From Daedaleopsis sinensis (taxonomy: Eukaryota; Basidiomycota; Agaricomycetes; Polyporales; Polyporaceae), in assembly GCA_033807695.1 (NCBI GenBank), contig CM066301.1:992001-1056000 (forward strand): DNA of 64,000 nt, in the 5' to 3' direction. Numbering within the stretch: the first letter of the stretch is position 1; each line of letters opens with the position of its first letter. A program made the translations under genes and the position numbers. Positions 44,361 through 56,857 of the stretch are shown one piece after another. The notes below the pieces were generated by a model. It was not told the DNA's origin. It saw only the letters and a list, made by a program, of their open reading frames with translations, and ran no database searches.

Positions 44361-47300
44361 TCAATCGGAAGACGGATATTGAGGGGGAGGAGCGCGGCGG
44401 ATAGGTGCGGCTTTGCGAGACTTGGCACTGCCGCTGGCGCGGCGCTTTGTGTAAGCTTCCCGTGCGGTGTCAGTAATGCCCTCCCACTGCTTTGACTTGA
44501 GCGATGTCGCGCGGGTGTAGATATTCGTCGCGGGAGTGCATTCTACGGCTTCTCTGGTGACGGCATCCCACCGTGGTCCGTCACCACAGTTAGCACCGGA
44601 GAACTTGCCATCAGCAGTCGTGGTCGTGACGCGGACTCCAGTCCGATAGGAACGTAAGGCAAACTCGACCTGAGATGACGATTGGTCAGATCGTGCTCAT
44701 AGAATATCATAAGAGGCTCACCGCGAGGGCACTGGTTGCTAGAGCGCCGGCAGGCAAGGAATCCTCACGCTGCGCGAGCACATCGCGCAGGTCCTTCGGG
44801 AGTTGATGAAGAGTTGGGAAGTGCACCCATCCGAGGGTGTTTATGATGTGTTCGCCCTGCATGCGTCCACTCTGAATGCAGGAATAGTTTAGTTGAACAT
44901 CTAAGGGTGTGGGAGCGTGGGAGCTGAAACATGTGGGTGAACGATGCATGATACGACGCACCTTCGTAACATCCGTGTATTCTGCCCAGAAGAATGGGGC
45001 GGAGGTGTCGGATATACTCATTCGGAGCTTGTCATCCGCGGCACTTTCGCCCCCGAGCATGTCGAGGACATATTTGGCACGGCCTTGAACGGTACGAACA
45101 TGTAAGTTGTGCGGGTTGCCAAAATAGGCATCGAGGGATGTGAATGCCCCCTTGCGCATCTTATGGAGCCACTCAGAGAAGCGGTGACCGATCTGACGAA
45201 TGAACGAGGTGGGGACATTCAAAAAACATCAGATCTGAGCAAATAGGAACGACATACAATCTTGTAGAATAGATCCTTGTCGGTGAGCTTGCGGGGTTTG
45301 TTGGGATAGCAGCAATCATAGATATCTTGGCGTAGCTTCAGCGAGGGCGTCTCGAACGGGGGACGCGTGCCAGCGATAGCCATAGAAAAGGGAGCCAGAC
45401 GAGTAGTGTAGTCCTCACGCATGTCTGCTGGGATAAGCTTGGTGGAGGCTTGCGATGACTTCTGCTCCTGTTCATCGTCGCTGCCTGCGGTGTTGAGGAC
45501 GGTCACTTTGGTGATCTCATCACGCTGTGAGGATGGTGGTAAGCTAAGTTTGCCATATAGTAGCCGCGTAGCTGAGTGACTTGCACGTACCCGACGTGCT
45601 ACCGTAACAGCCGCTGCTGCAGGCTTCGAGGAACCCGGGCGATCCGCTTTGGTAGGTCCCGAGGAGGTCTTTGCCTGGGGTCTCCAAACGATCTGGTTGG
45701 CATCAGGGTCATCTTCTAACTCACCGCGGTCCTTGGCAACATCCCCCTCTGAGTCTTCGTAGAACCCTCCATAGTTATGGAGGCCAGGATCTACATGGCC
45801 GCCGGGATCAGAGTCTGAGTCGTCACGATGCTCCTGATGTTGAGTGGTGCGGGAAATGTTGGACTTCGCACTGGTTGCTCGGCCTTTGCCTTTGCCGGAA
45901 GACTTCAGTCCTTTGCGTTTGTCGGTGGTCGTTCGTTCTCTAGTGGTGCTCGCGTCTTTGGTAGCTGCAGATAGAGTCGTGGTCGTGGTCTTCGGGCGTG
46001 GGCTGGCGGTCGGGTCTTTGTAGTGCGCGATGAACGCTGTGCGGAGCCCACCAGGCTTGGGGCTTACCTTGGGCTTCTTGCTACAGGTGCCGGAAACCCG
46101 TGTGCGATAAGTTGTAGGTGACACAAAGCCAAGAGAGGTGTTCAATTGAGAAATAGGAAGATAGCGGAAGTGTGCGGGGATTTTGGAAGGTAGGTAGTCG
46201 GGGTTAGTGATGAACAACACGAGCGCGGGATCACTCACGCAGCGCTTGTTGGTGTATCCACGCCCGCGGGGCGAATCTTCCGCTTTGGGGCGGCAGCAGT
46301 TGCGTCGGTGCGCGCTCCGACAGTGGTGTTGCTATTCTTCTTACGTACGACTTTGACCCAGACTTCCTCCTCCTCGTACGGTTCATCTACGTCCATCGCC
46401 TCGGGAGATTCTTGTCTACCTGGAACCTCACCTGGGACAACCTGGAGCTCGTCGAACAGCCTAGTACTCGCTTCGTCTCCGCTAGATGACTCGGTTTCTT
46501 CGCCACCTGGCTCATACTCAGACGGACTCCCGTCAGTCTCTAAGTCTTGAAGCAGCACGCGGTTTGGAACTGAGGCGTTGGACTCGATGTCGTCATTGTC
46601 TGGCTCCGGGCTTGCAGGATGGACTTCTGCTGAGGATCAGCTGTGAGTAGAACTTTGATCACTGCAAGCTGGGCTGTACTCACGGCGTGCAGGCACATCT
46701 TCGTCCTCGGATGGGTCACGATCTTCACCGGTGTCCGTCGGTGAAAGCGCAGTCTGCGCAGCAGGGATGTCTAGTACGATGGTCTTGACTGGGACACTAT
46801 GCTGGGTAGCGTCGTATCCGGGTTGTCCCTGACGCGTTCTCATGTCGACTGAGCGCGTGATGTGGGAATGAAGTATGATTTGTATGTGAGCGTGAGGTGA
46901 GTAGACATGAATTGTGAACGTACCATGTGAGGAGCCCTCCTCAGAGCCTTCAAGAGCCAACCCTGCAACCTCAGTGCCTACCGGTTCTACTGCTAGGCTA
47001 GTGGTGGTACGGCGTCGAGGTTTGGGCTGAGGCTTCTGAGGCTTCTTGTCACCCCCGGGCTTGCTAAGGTGTGGCAGGGTAGGATGCCGACGCTCCTCCG
47101 TGTCATGTTCATCCTTGCTGCGCATACTCTCCCGAATGAGGGCGAGCTCCTTCGTCGCAGTGGCTTTGTGGAGCTCGCCGGCTGCCGTATCAACGACCTT
47201 CTGCTTTCTGGTTTCGCCGGCTCGGCGGCGACGCTCTTTCGGAGGTGTCGGGACACGATGGGGCTCCTCGGGATCGTAGTTGGGGAGGTCGACTCTGCCT

Positions 47301-47440
47301 GGGTGCTTCTCAGCGTTGTCGCCTCCGCGGGTACGTCGACGGACTGGCGTAGCAGGTGCGATTGGCGGTTCGGAGTCATCGACTGGCTTGCCGGGAGGTG
47401 TGTCCGTATCGGGCAGAGGAGGCTTGCCTCGGGGAGGCAT
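44361..47440 (-). CDS. Divergent protein carried by the Plavaka element (DUF6532-like C-terminus)
   Basis: About 850 aa from roughly seven exons. The start MPPRGKPPLPDTDTPPGKP (ATG 47440) opens a long charged, disordered region with basic, acidic and Ser-rich tracts, including KPKVSPKPGGLR and KGLKSSGKGKGRATS. The folded C-terminal part begins LKLRQDIYDCCYPNKPRKLT, then IGHRFSEWLHKMRKG, YVLDMLGG and GEHIINTLGWVHFPTLHQLP, and ends with ALATSALA + VEFALRSYRTGVRVTTT and a basic tail. The closing pattern resembles a large Agaricomycete family of unknown function (DUF6532-like; resemblance only). Its place inside the element, opposed to the transposase, suggests an accessory DNA-binding or regulatory role. 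No frame damage seen. Confidence 0.75.
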
Positions 47441-48259
47441 GGTCGACGTCGATGGGCAAGGCGACGTTCGCTGACTTGGTGGATTAAAAATCTAGGTCAG
47501 ATTGCTCTGTATAGCGTGACTCCAGCCACCGTCGCTGACGAGTCCCCAAGTTGGGCGCCTATACTTTCGTCTTCCTGCCACCATCTGCGACCCCTCCCTA
47601 GGCCTCACTACACGCGACGACGGTGGAATTTGACATGTACGTATGTCGTTCATTGTCATCTTCGAGAGTGAAAGCACCTATCTGACACGTTGACTGTCCC
47701 ACAACCTTGCATACTACTCGGTTGATATCAGCCTTGAAAAGGCAGTACCCTCCTGAGACTGAGGTGTCCAGCAGTAGTACGGTGGCCATTTACATGACAG
47801 CTACCACGATCTGGTCACAAGGTATCGTCATACATACATCTACTTCTATCCGACACATCCCAATGACCCGCGATCTGTCAGGATCACCTAATCTATCCAT
47901 CTGACCGAGTACTAGTGGAGACGCAAGCCATCGTTTCCCGACAACGTAGGTGCCGTATTAGTATACACTTGGAATTATCCATTGCTGACACTGAGTGTCT
48001 ACGTCTGTGCTTTCTCTCAGTTGTATCACACCCCAAATCGCCAGACGACGAAGGCACCATCAGCGTCAACGTGCAGAACCTGCTTCAAGTCGCCGCAAAA
48101 TCCGAGTGGCCATCTTACCACTGGCACCTTGTTTAGCCCGCGCCGCTCTCGACAAGGTAAGTGTCCGAGTCTCGCACGACTTTGAGCGACCCGCTGACAT
48201 CTGATCAGACACATCTCACCGCCGACAATCCCCCCTTGAACCATCGTGTGTGGCTCGCT
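47441..48259. promoter_or_regulatory. Divergent promoter region of the Plavaka element
   Basis: About 0.8 kb between the two start codons inside the element. A possible non-coding first exon and intron of the transposase gene lies at about 48,150-48,209 (GTAAGTGTCC...GATCAG). Confidence 0.5.
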
Positions 48260-51200
48260 ATGCGCTCACGCAAGCACGCTCACACCTTCCGGCCCAAAAC
48301 AATTCCATGCACCTACCCGCTCTGCACGAAGACTTTCAGATCTGTCGGCGGACGCAAGCAACATGTGAACGCTGTTCACTTGGCTGTGAATCCCATTCCT
48401 CCACCTGTGCCTCACCCAGCCGTCGCAACTCCCCCACCGGGTTCTCCACCAGGGCCCGCATCACCTATAGGACCATACGTCGAGGATGCTCAAGACGAGG
48501 ACGATCTCCCTGGCCACGCAGGAGGAGCAGCCGCACCAGATGGACATGAGGATCATCCACCACGCGTGCGGACTCACACTCATCCAGTCGTCACAGGTAA
48601 TCTAATGAGATATGTGAAGCACGCACAGCCCTCATGTCAATCATTTCCAGGTCGACCGTGCGATGGCGCAGGGAATGTCTTGCCTGAGAACACTCAACCC
48701 GAACCTCTCCCACACCGTGCTCGGAACGACTACAACCCATTCACATCTCGAGCTCAATTTGAGATTGCAGACTTTTTGTACACTCGCGTGCAGATGTCCG
48801 GCGGCCATTTCGACGAGCTCATGCAGCTCTGGGCGGCGTGGTCCGGTAGTCCTCCTTTCGCAACACGTCAACATCTCAATTCGACCGTCGACGCAATCCT
48901 CCTAGGAGACATTGTATGGCAGTGTTTCTCTGTCCGCTACACGGGTGATCGCCCCGCACATAATGTACCCTCGTGGATGGACCGTGAGTACAAGGTGTGG
49001 TTCCGCTGCCCACGAGCGGTCCTCCATTCGCAGCTTGGCAATCCCGACTTTGCAGGTGAGATGGACTATGCGCCAAAGAAGGTTCACCGCGGTGAGGAAC
49101 GCGTATACAAGGACTTCATGACCGGCGATTGGGTATGGGATCAAGCTGTACGTGTTTACTTTACCTCTCGCCCGCACATGTAGCCCAATAATATGTCTAT
49201 CGCCTCTTTGCACGGTAGGATGCCATTGCCGCCGACCGCACCATGCAAGATAGCACGTTCTGCCCTGTCATTCTGGGCAGTGACAAGACCACGGTTTCTG
49301 TCGCTACAGGGCAGAATGAGTATTACCCTTTATATCTCTCGAACGGTCTCGTGCACAATACTACGCGCCGCGCGCGGCGCAACGCTGTATCCTTGATTGC
49401 TTTCCTAGCGATCCCGAAGAGTGTGTATCCGACTTTGTCCACCCTCGTTCTCTAACGGCCGTATCTAGCCTTGCAATGACTTGATACTGACACCGCCTAT
49501 GTGTGTAGCTGATCGCAAGTACGAAAACGATCCGATCTTTCGCAAATTTCGTCGCCAGCTGTTCCACACCTCGCTCCACATGATTCTACAGCCCTTGAAG
49601 GCCGGAATGACTGACATCGAGGTCGTGAGGTATGCTGATGGGCACTATCGTCGCACGATATACGGACTTGGTCCATACATAGCGGACTACCCAGAACAAG
49701 TCCTCCTGGCCTGTGTCGTTCAAGGTTGGTGTGCAAAGTGCGTGTACATGCAAGGTGAACGTATAGATTCGCCACCATACTCACTGTACTGTCACATACT
49801 ACAGATGTGATGCCAAGCGAACAGACCTCGACGGTGGGGGTGAGAGACGGTCGCACGCCGTCACAGCTTGCCTACTCGAGACTATGAGCCTTAAACGACT
49901 CTGGGATGAAGAAGGGATTGTCGGTGATCTTCTGGTGCGCGCTCGATCATATAGACTCATGAACACAATTATTAATCACCTCTGCGCCATGTAGCCATTC
50001 ACCGTAGCATTTCCTCGCGCAGACATCCACGAGATGCTGTCACCGGACCTCCTCCATCAAGTCATCAAGGGAACCTTCAAGGATCACCTTGTGACCTGGG
50101 TCGAGGAGTACCTGGAGAACGTCCATGGCAAGACACAGGCCGCTGTGATCCTCGCAGACATTGACCGTCGGTACGTATACCCTGCCATCACTCGTTTGAT
50201 GCCCTTCAACGGCATCTCATCTATACCCCAGAATTGCTGCAGTACCCCACTTTCCGGGGCTGCGACGATTTCCCGAGGGCCGTCGCTTCAAGCAGTGGAC
50301 GGGCGACGACTCCAAAGCCCTCATGAAAGTACGTGTGATTCACTCGGTGTTCACCGCGTGTATGAACTCATGCTGTTCATGATGTATTACTCAGGTCTAC
50401 CTGCCCGCTATCACGGGCTATGTGCCTCCCGAGATGGTGCAATGCTTGAGCGCCTTTCTCGAGTTCTGTTACCTTGTGCGTCGTGATGTGATCACGACGG
50501 CCACGCTCGTCCGGATCGAGGACACTCTCGAGCGCTTTCATCACTTGCGTGTGGTATTCGAGGAGGCTGGTGTACGGCCCGATGGTTTCTCTCTCCCACA
50601 ACAACACTCTTTGAAGCACTATGCGGCACTGATCCAGCAGTTCGGGGCACCCAACGGCCTTTGCTCCTCAATAACGGAGTCGAAGCATATAAAAGCTGTG
50701 AAGGAGCCGTATCGACGTTCAAATCGGTTTCAGGCGCTTGGTCAGATGCTCATCACCAATCAGCGTCTGGACAAACTCGCAGCTGCTCGAGTTGAATTTG
50801 CCGCTCACCGCATGTTACACGGGCCCCTCCTTCCACCTATCCCCGAGCATGATATCTGGGAAGGCCTCGACCTCGACGACTACGATGCCGAGGACACGGA
50901 CGATGTTGCTGAGCGACATGCAAGCCTTGATGAGGACGAAGATGGCGGGCCAGTGGACGACTCCGATGTACTCGGTCGAGTGACCCTTGCGAAGCGTCAA
51001 GGTAAGTCCTGCCGCCTCATAAGCACCCGCTGAGGTCGGATATGGCTACTGATGTATAGCCGTAGTGCCAGGATATCCGAAGGCCCTTGCTGCGCTCGCA
51101 GACCACATCGGCGTACAAGAGCTGCCGGAGCTCGTCCGGCGGTTTCTCTATACCCAGCTGCATCCCGAGTCTGTCATACCTGGAGAGGAGGTCAATATTG

Positions 51201-51730
51201 ATCTATGTCCAGCACCTCCCGTCCATGCGACCGTATTTCCATCTGCAGTCGCCATTTTCCATGCCCCGAGCGACATCTGCGGTATCAAGGGGATGAAAAA
51301 GGAGCGCATACGCGCTATTCACTCGTGGCGTTCAGGACCGCCACGTTATGACTGTGCATATGTCGTAGAAGATGATACTCTTCCCGGCTTCCGAGGTCTC
51401 AGTGTTGTACGAGTACGTCTTCTATTCTCCTTCAAGTATACGAACGACGTCACCTATCCCTGTGCTCTTGTCTCGTGGTATGTCACTGTCCGTGATACAC
51501 CATGTGAGGAGACAGGCTTATGGATGGTCGAGCCGCAAATGGACCCGTATGGGCGATATGTAACATCCGTTATCCATCTTGATTGTATGCTTCGTGCTGC
51601 TCATTTAATTGGTGTACCTGGAGATGATCCTATACCTACTCGCCTGACACATACCGATTCGTTAGATGCATTCACTGCCTTTTACGTTAACAAATATGCC
51701 GACCATCATGCACATGAAATCGCATATTAG
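48260..51730 (+). CDS. Plavaka transposase
   Basis: About 980 aa from nine or so exons, all joined by GT-AG introns without a stop. The N-terminus carries a C2H2 zinc finger (CTYPLCTKTFRSVGGRKQHV, then NAVH). The core has the family signature PVILGSDKTTVSVATGQNEY, then YPLYLSNGLVHNTTRRARRN and AVSLIAFLAIPK. These are followed by ADIHEMLSPDLLHQVIKGTF, QHSLKHYAALIQQFGAPNG, SSITESKHIKAVKEPYRRSN and the C-terminal IHLDCMLRAAHLIGV with FYVNKYADHHAHEIAY. An acidic loop separates the last two parts. All parts typical of Plavaka transposases are there, so the element may be mobile. The start is the first ATG before the finger; an upstream non-coding exon is possible. Confidence 0.9.
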
Positions 51731-51848
51731 TCAGTATTTGTTATATATTACTATTAGTCCCACATTCGGCCAGTCTCAATCACATTGTATCATGCCTGCA
51801 AGTATTGTCTGATTCCGAGTCGAGCTGTGATCAACTGATGCCACAGCA

Positions 51849-52000
51849 GCAGCAAGTATGAAGTCATAGAAGCAAGTAGTAGGGTGTACCTCGCAAGTAG
51901 AACAAGTGCGACTACTTGGTCACAAGTTAAACCCTTGCAGCAAGTTGTTCAGGACTTGACTCAAGAGGGTACACTTGGCTTCAAGACCCCCATCAAGTAA
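51849..52000. repeat. Right subterminal CAAGT/ACTTG array
   Basis: Roughly ten CAAGT/ACTTG words in 150 bp (for example GCAAGTAGAACAAGTGCGAC), mirroring the left end. Confidence 0.65.
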
Positions 52001-52004
52001 GTAC

Positions 52005-52014
52005 CGGAATGCTG
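52005..52014 (-). repeat. Right terminal inverted repeat, Plavaka copy A
   Basis: CGGAATGCTG, followed by AT. It mirrors the left end. Confidence 0.75.
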
Positions 52015-55000
52015 ATCTGAGGTGACCGGTGATGGGAGATCGAACGTAGTCCCAGTTCCGAACTAACTGTACAATGACATGTGTGACACCATTTTGTGAC
52101 AGGGTAGGTCACACTGGTACTATCGCCCACAATTCGAACCTTTGCCGTGCACTGCAGCACTTACTCTGGCAGACACTGATTGCTTGGGACTACTGCAGTC
52201 GAAACCTGGGGAGAAACTCAAGGCTTACTGAATAACCCGCCCTCATCAGCGAGGCGCTCCATGAATGGCGACTCGGAAGGTATTAGGGATGGCAAAAGAC
52301 AAATTGAGGGAGTATATCGTCGAATGAGCTTTGAGCCCTTCAAGAAGCTCTCTAACCCCCCCGGCTCGCACTTGCGACTCGCCAAGAGCATCCTAGAACA
52401 TCGGCACATCGCATCGACACTTCAACTTGACCCCGGATACGCTGATGCGGTGCCCTCGGAGCTCGTCCTCCTCCCACCCTGAACCTAAAGAACCGGGAGG
52501 TCTAGTAGCCCATATGCTCAGTTTGGTCGCACCTGACTCTGCCGCCCATCCTGTCGCAAAATACCCTCAAGAATGATCTCGAGCACCGAAACCCCATCCG
52601 GCTGCGGCTCTACGACACTATATCAGCAGCATGCTGTATCAGTGGAGGAGAACGTACGCACCCATCGCCGCCTCTGAACTGTCCGTTCCGTAAGAGCACA
52701 GTGAGGGAGCCACGGTGCACGTCTGTCGTCGTAACCATCCTGTGGCGAAATGCGCTCAAGCCGGAGCAGCCACACGCCGTTGGCTTTGCGTGATGAACGA
52801 TATGGAGCATCCTTGGGTGCGATTGGAGCACTATTCTGCCTTGTATTGACGGCCTGAGCGTTCTCGTAACGGGGAAGCAGCAGAGGGGAACCTGCGGATC
52901 GCGCGCCTAAGGTCTGAGAGTCATTTCTCGTCTCCAGCGATGCTTGGCAACGGCTGGAGTGCAGTACCAGAGGCCAGTGGGAATCTGATCTCAAGCCAGG
53001 CAGAAGGTGCAGCAGCAGGCTAGCGTCCGTTGGATCGTCGAGTGAGCGAATCGGGTGACACAACTCGTGGGTACTTCCGCTACGGCTGTTCAGAGGTAGG
53101 ACCCCGAGGTGCACTGACAACATCGCGGGTACAGGCGAGGTGAGCAGCAGCGCACTGACCGATATCGATTGGGCTTTGACCATGGACATCCTCGAGGAGC
53201 CTAGAGAGCTTGACGACCTTCTAACCCTCGGAGGCGGGATAGCTCGGATTGGGTCGATCGGAGTGGCAGGTCGCTCCGGCGAAGATACAAGAGCGTCGCG
53301 CTGCCTCGGGTCACGGTTTTCGTCGATCGCTCCGGTTCGTACCCCGCGAAACGGTTGTGGGACGTCTGCACTGCACCTGGACGCAGTTGTACTCTGAAGA
53401 TCATCGGCCGCAGATTCTACTGAGTTCCCTGATGGCTCCGGACGGCCCGGGCGCGGTCTTCTTTGTATTTTCTCGCAGATCCGGTGCGAAACGTCCCCTG
53501 CATAGTGCAAGGTAGCCCGCGGCCGTAGTAGCTTGCACAGTGTTCTTCTGGCCCTTGGGGGATGACGCGGTGGAGATCTGTCCGGGGGTCGACAGCGAGG
53601 ATTCTGGAACAGAAAACATCGACTTGGAGTAGACATGATATCTGTGTGGGCATGGTGCAAGGTTAACTATCACCTCTTCTGTCGAGGAGAACTGCATAGC
53701 TCCTTCGAGGACGCAGACGTCGTGCCTGAGCGTCATTCAGAGCCTTCAGCCGGGAGAGTTAGGTGGTCACAACAATTGAAGAGAGCGTCGTACCTATCGG
53801 GGCACCGACTCGGACTCGGGACGCACACCGGTGCACCGAGGCTTCTCATGAGAAATGGACGGCGAACCAGTGCTGTTGTCGGAACTTTGTATGGTTGCAC
53901 GACTCGGATCCGAGGCCCGCGCCACACCGTGCGTACGCTGTCTCTGGAAGCCACGGTCGGAGAGCGGACCTCAGGCTGTTCGATTCGATGCCCCGCGCAG
54001 CTTCCCTGGAGAGCGTGTCAGAGTGACACTAGCGTGCAAGTCCGCCAGCCTTCGGGGCATCTCCTGATGGTGCGATGGCGATGGGAGCTGGCTATGTAAA
54101 CATGCATCCGGGCCGTGCAGGAAGTACGCGGAGAGATCATGCATAGATAGCCAATTCCCCGCGACGCACCGGGGAGGGCGTCGTCCTGAAGACAGATGCG
54201 GGAAGAACGGCGAGCGCGGGCCCAGAGGTGCATCCAGTGCCACCCGCGCGGGCGTTTTCCTACGCTCTCCTGCCCGTCCCGGCCAGCTCTCCCATGGGCC
54301 CTGACGGGTGTCGCTGCGAGCCCCGAGGATGCACCGATGCCTTCACGGTGCGTGACCGTATCCGTGCGCGTGCTGCGCGATTTTCCGAGCGCATTTCCTC
54401 CCCGAACATACTGCCGCAGTATGTTCCCGACGGCGACATGTAGATGTGTCGGGTTCGCGCTATGGCGTCCCATGATGCTACTTATATCAGCACAATGAGA
54501 GCACAATCAAACCAAAAACGCATGCCTTGCTCACCAATGGCTGATACGCGCAGCATATGTACGGCAGCGGCCCCGCATGAGGCTGCATAAGGACTGTTGG
54601 CGGGCGGTCAGCATCCGCACTCCCGTCGCCAAGCCGGGTCCAGAAGGCAGCAGACGGTCATTTGGGGGCTGCCAAGTTGCACTCTTCAAGCGGCAGTGGC
54701 GCGTTGTAGCATGAACTGTACTTATACCAAGCGTATATCGAATCAAGAAAAGGTTAGTGCAAGTTATATCGCGGCGGACTCGTCAGCATGCCCACCTTGG
54801 CAGGAGGTTCCTGGTTGCGTAGCTTGCGTTTGCGTCCGCGATGCAGATAAGCATAGTCTCCTCTGTCTCGGCGCACCGGCGCCAAATACAGGACGCACCG
54901 AGGCAGACCAGAGCAAACCGAGCGAATAGCGGATTTCTCCGGGGCCGCTAGGATCGCAACATACAGAGCGAGCCTCCCGAGTTCAATCACTGATCTTCTG

Positions 55001-56128
55001 ATTGCAGTAGAACCAGGAGACCATGGTGCCCGCTGCCAACATCGTTCAACGCCAGGTACTGGTCTTGCAGGTTGGAGATTCGGAAAAGAGGCAGCGGCGG
55101 GCGCAAATGCTAGGGGAACCAGGTGCGCTAAATCCGAGCGGCATTGATTCCGGTTGCGACGATCCGTCTCCTCGCTCGATATGGCCGCGCACTCGCGCGC
55201 GAATGTCTCTGAAAATCCGCCCTAAGATGCGCTGACCACGCCTTCAGACGGGCTGCGAAAACGTCGGAGATTGCGTGGGACCAGGTCGCAGTACTCGGGG
55301 GCCCTGTCGCTTTCTGTCCCCGCCGTGCAACCCAGCGTTAACACCGACTCAAGCTGACACTCTTGCATCCCGGCGCCGAACATGATGAAGCGAGACGGGG
55401 TGGCGCGACGCATGGTAATGTCCAGATGTTCGGTGCCGTCACCACTGCGCACGCCCCCAGCGCGGGAGTGATCAACAAGGAAAACAGCTTAAGTACCTCT
55501 GCGAGCTGAGAGCAGGGGCCAGCCACGTCAACGAGTGCGTGGCGGGGCCGCGGCGTACGCGATACTTCATTTCCGCGCTGGCTAAGGTGGCTTCGAATGC
55601 TTTTCCTGACGTGTCCGTGTACGTTGTGTGCGCAATAAGAGTCCGGGCTGCCACGAGCTCTGAGAACGAGCGAGTCTAGTCCGATTCCCGAGCACCTCGG
55701 ACATGAGTTTTGTAATGCGACCGTAAGAGCTTGATGCGGATGATGACGTCCTACAAATTCTCGCGACGCACATTCCAGGGCGCAACGGTCCTGAGGCCCA
55801 ACGAGCTGTATGATAGAGCGCGGACGTCAGGGATTCGAAGATGATTGTGCAATGGCAGCGAGCCACGGCGACACATGTGCGCCATTGATACAGCATTGAA
55901 ATGTTGAGCAGAAACACGCACCTCCAAGTCTTATTATCCTTCGAAGCTTCTCGCCGGGCCCCCTCCGACGAGTCGGCTGTAGCCTGCTGTAGCACCATTT
56001 CGCGACTCCACCCGCACCGCGACCGCGGGGACCGTCGAGTCGGGTGCGCCTCAAGGCGAATGATAAGGAACGTGCGCGAATCTGGCGCGCACGGCGCAGA
56101 CGTATCGCCGCGCGCAGCGTGCACGAGG
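52015..56128. other. 4.1 kb without a recognisable gene
   Basis: Frames exist, including a 345-codon one on the minus strand (52623-53660), but none shows a domain, a membrane segment or a conserved-looking block. Several overlapping long frames on both strands suggest GC-driven openness or decayed mobile DNA. Confidence 0.5.
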
Positions 56129-56268
56129 CACGACGGGCATCCCGATATTTTTGACGGGTGAAAAGGCGTGCAAAATCGGCCGCTGGAGGTAACCCTTTTA
56201 CCCTTTTCGCCCAAAGGACCCTTTTGCACGCCTTTTCTCCCGCACAAAATATCCGGATGCCCGCCGTG
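56129..56268. mobile_element. Palindromic MITE 1
   Basis: 140 bp that folds back on itself. The left end CACGACGGGCATCCCGATAT mirrors the right end, which read inward is CACGGCGGGCATCCGGATAT. Both arms continue through GAAAAGGCGTGCAAAA. It is flanked by AGG on both sides (56126-56128 and 56269-56271), a 3 bp target duplication. Confidence 0.8.
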
Positions 56269-56289
56269 AGGCGTCGAGGTGGGAGGAGG

Positions 56290-56857
56290 CACGACGGGCA
56301 ACGGTGAAATCCATTCGCAGGGAAATACTTGAGACACTAGCGTGACACGCTGTAATTCCCACGACACCGATCAGGCTACCAACCATGAGAATAGTTTATA
56401 TTTCCTATTGACAGCCAGAACAATGACCCGTAGCCAGAAATCTTATGGACAACAGCATGAGGGTACTGAAGGGAAATTCTTGGGGAACTTCATATTCCTC
56501 AACAAAGCCTGATCATAAGAAATTTGACAATGGCTAACCAAAGAGAATTCCAATGACAGCCTAATAGTACATTATGTTCCAGTCCCGCATTTAGAAAATT
56601 CTTTATAATGGATACTATATCCTGTTCTCCATTGTCGAGCTTTGTTGAGGTATATGAAGATCCCCAAGAATTTCCCTCAAGTACTCTCATGCCGATGTCC
56701 ATAAGATTTCCGGCTAAGGGATATTGTTCTGGCCATCAATAGGAAATATAAACTATTCTTATGGTTGGTAGCCTGATCGGTGTCATGGGAATTACAGCGT
56801 GTCATGCTAGTGTCTCAAGTATTTCCATGCGAATGGATTTCACCGTTGCCCGTCGTG
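56290..56857. mobile_element. Palindromic MITE 2 with 219-bp inverted arms
   Basis: 568 bp with near-identical inverted arms 56290-56508 and 56639-56857 around a ~130 bp centre. The ends are CACGACGGGCAACGGTGAAA, inverted at the right side, flanked by AGG (56287-56289 and 56858-56860). No coding capacity. The first ten bases match those of MITE 1, 21 bp away. Confidence 0.88.

Larger units (their letters stand above)
43429..52014. mobile_element. Plavaka-type DNA transposon, apparently complete
   Basis: 8,586 bp bounded by inverted termini CAGCATTCCG (43429-43438) and CGGAATGCTG (52005-52014), each flanked by AT, possibly a 2 bp target duplication. Just inside both ends are arrays of CAAGT/ACTTG motifs. 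The same end plus array occurs at 57623 next to a second transposase copy. Two genes are carried: the transposase (+) and a divergent gene (-), separated by about 0.8 kb. Plavaka elements are placed with the CACTA/EnSpm superfamily. The element sits 99 bp upstream of the start of the MYND gene broken by Copia. Confidence 0.8.

Noticed and set aside
43429..52014. A KDZ-type transposon carrying a TET/JBP oxygenase
   Set aside because: The transposase matches Plavaka (GSDKT core, C2H2 finger). The second gene shows no H-x-D iron site or oxygenase fold.
52110..52200. A GGTTCGAAT-like T-loop (minus strand) suggesting a tRNA
   Set aside because: The T-stem does not pair and no acceptor or anticodon arm fits around it.
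52623..53660. 345-codon open frame on the minus strand
   Set aside because: Low-complexity Arg/Ser/Pro composition, no domain, and competing long frames on both strands; openness is explained by GC content.
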